A stretch of DNA of 64,000 nucleotides. Source: Tritrichomonas musculus. Its lineage: Eukaryota > Parabasalia > Tritrichomonadida > Tritrichomonadidae. How positions within the stretch are numbered: position 1 is the stretch's first letter; every line of letters begins with the position of its first letter. Location: NCBI GenBank assembly GCA_039105265.1, contig JAPFFF010000002.1:2480001-2544000 (forward strand), read 5' to 3'. Below the pieces are notes generated by a model. That model was not told the origin of the DNA, did not search any database, and saw nothing but the letters and a program-made list of their open reading frames with translations. Made by a program: the position numbers and the translations under genes. Below are positions 63,303 through 64,000 of the stretch, in pieces.

Positions 63303-64000
63303 ATGAATACAAGTAATTTACTTTACAATAATTCGGATAAAATAATAAATCATATCATATCGGAAACAAACTTGCCGATAGACGATATGTTGAGAGGCAA
63401 TGGCAGGGATTTCCTGAATACCAGTAATAAAATCCGGATATTTTGTAGATGCCTTTCTGACCCTCAACAAAAAGTAAATTATAAAGCTGAGAGGATACTA
63501 GAATGGCTAGGAAATCAGAAAATAGACTCTTTGGACGACTATTTGGACTATATGGACGATGATTCTTATTGCTTCAATAATGGGAGAAAATTTACTTATA
63601 ACCACGCTTTTACTCGAACAGATATTCAACACGTAAATAATTTCTTGAGAATCAACCAAGACAGAATCGATAGATTGCTTTTTGAAAGGATAGAACAATT
63701 AAAAGAAGGCATCAAAAGAGTCAATGAATCCAGATATAAAGATGCTTGTGAAAGAGCCAAAGAAGAATTGTTTAGACAAAAATTGACCAACAAAAACAAG
63801 CCACAATTTGGTGCTGTCAGAGATTTTATTCAGCAAAATGGAGGGAATAAACACATATATCTCTTTGAAGATACGCCCAGAGTTTATACAAGAATTGTGA
63901 TTCAAGATGATGATATTCGACAAATTTATGACGAATTTATTGAGGAATGGGAAAAGAGACAAAGACCTAAAAGACCTGTTTTGAGAGACAGTTTTATGGA
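63303..64000 (+). CDS. int: Maverick integrase, N-terminal part (runs off window)
   Basis: An open frame from ATG 63303 to the window end, about 232 codons, beginning MNTSNLLYNNSDKI. It aligns with the A integrase at the very start (LLYNNSD) and again near the end of the visible part (EEWEKRQRPKRPVLRD against EEWQKRRDSDRPQRPILRN), but the region between is mostly unalike. The catalytic core lies beyond the window. The gene is cut only by the window edge as far as can be seen. Confidence 0.75.
   Translation, partial: MNTSNLLYNNSDKIINHIISETNLPIDDMLRGNGRDFLNTSNKIRIFCRCLSDPQQKVNYKAERILEWLGNQKIDSLDDYLDYMDDDSYCFNNGRKFTYNHAFTRTDIQHVNNFLRINQDRIDRLLFERIEQLKEGIKRVNESRYKDACERAKEELFRQKLTNKNKPQFGAVRDFIQQNGGNKHIYLFEDTPRVYTRIVIQDDDIRQIYDEFIEEWEKRQRPKRPVLRDSFM

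Larger units (their letters stand above)
51791..64000. mobile_element. element B: Maverick, left 12.2 kb in window
   Basis: Starts with the same 362-bp terminal repeat as A and carries the same genes in the same order but in opposite orientation: end gene, 683-residue protein, ATPase, coiled coil, VI-like, capsid, beta protein, fibre, 191-codon gene, basic protein, integrase. It runs off the window in the integrase, so polymerase and the right end are unseen. Near identity with A over the capsid half means both are young. It is broken, with about one break in the visible part. Confidence 0.92.

Noticed and set aside
1-64000. tRNA, rRNA or other structured RNA genes
   Set aside because: No cloverleaf-like or rRNA-like stretch was recognised on either strand. 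A covariance-model scan was not possible here.

Overview
The window looks like parabasalid (trichomonad) nuclear DNA filled with virus-like elements of the Maverick/Polinton family. The grounds are protein-primed family B DNA polymerase, DDE-type integrase, a packaging ATPase, capsid-type genes, long terminal inverted repeats (TIRs), very AT-rich intron-free genes on both strands, a BspA-type leucine-rich repeat of the kind abundant in Trichomonas, and trichomonad-like TCA(Y)(W) initiator motifs before some start codons. Trichomonas vaginalis is the best-known genome of this type, but the species cannot be fixed from the sequence. I see no rRNA, tRNA, CRISPR array or clear host housekeeping gene.

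Three elements are present. Element A (16212-32984, 16.8 kb) is a complete-length Maverick with 362-bp TIRs and a 5-bp target duplication. From left to right it carries DNA polymerase B, integrase, two small genes, a fibre, a small beta-type protein, the major capsid protein, a protein VI-like peptide, a coiled-coil protein, the packaging ATPase, a large minor virion-type locus and a 208-codon end gene. It is broken, with about three breaks, but young. Element B (51791 to beyond 64000) is a close copy in the opposite orientation, running off the right edge inside its integrase. It has about one break in the visible part.

Element C is the host of A and fills the rest (about 145-16211 plus 32985-49971, roughly 33 kb, ends not seen). 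It has the same capsid block in the same order as A and B: ATPase, coiled-coil gene, protein VI-like gene, major capsid (two copies), beta-type gene, fibres. The replication side differs: a superfamily 3 helicase next to a 121-bp tandem repeat takes the place of polymerase and integrase, neither of which is visible. C also has a caspase-like gene (the site where A landed), at least three fibre loci, one with a BspA-like LRR tip, a very large coiled-coil locus of about 9 kb, and a tiny arginine-rich peptide gene. C is broken (about five breaks plus the A insertion) and is older than A.

The elements have traded parts. The AT-rich fibre modules of C recur inside the fibre of B but not at the same place in A. 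A and B are nearly identical from the TIR through the capsid genes and then diverge abruptly at the integrase start. Element C is the strongest candidate for an undescribed virus-like system: a large, helicase-bearing, twin-capsid Maverick relative that swaps fibre modules with ordinary Mavericks.
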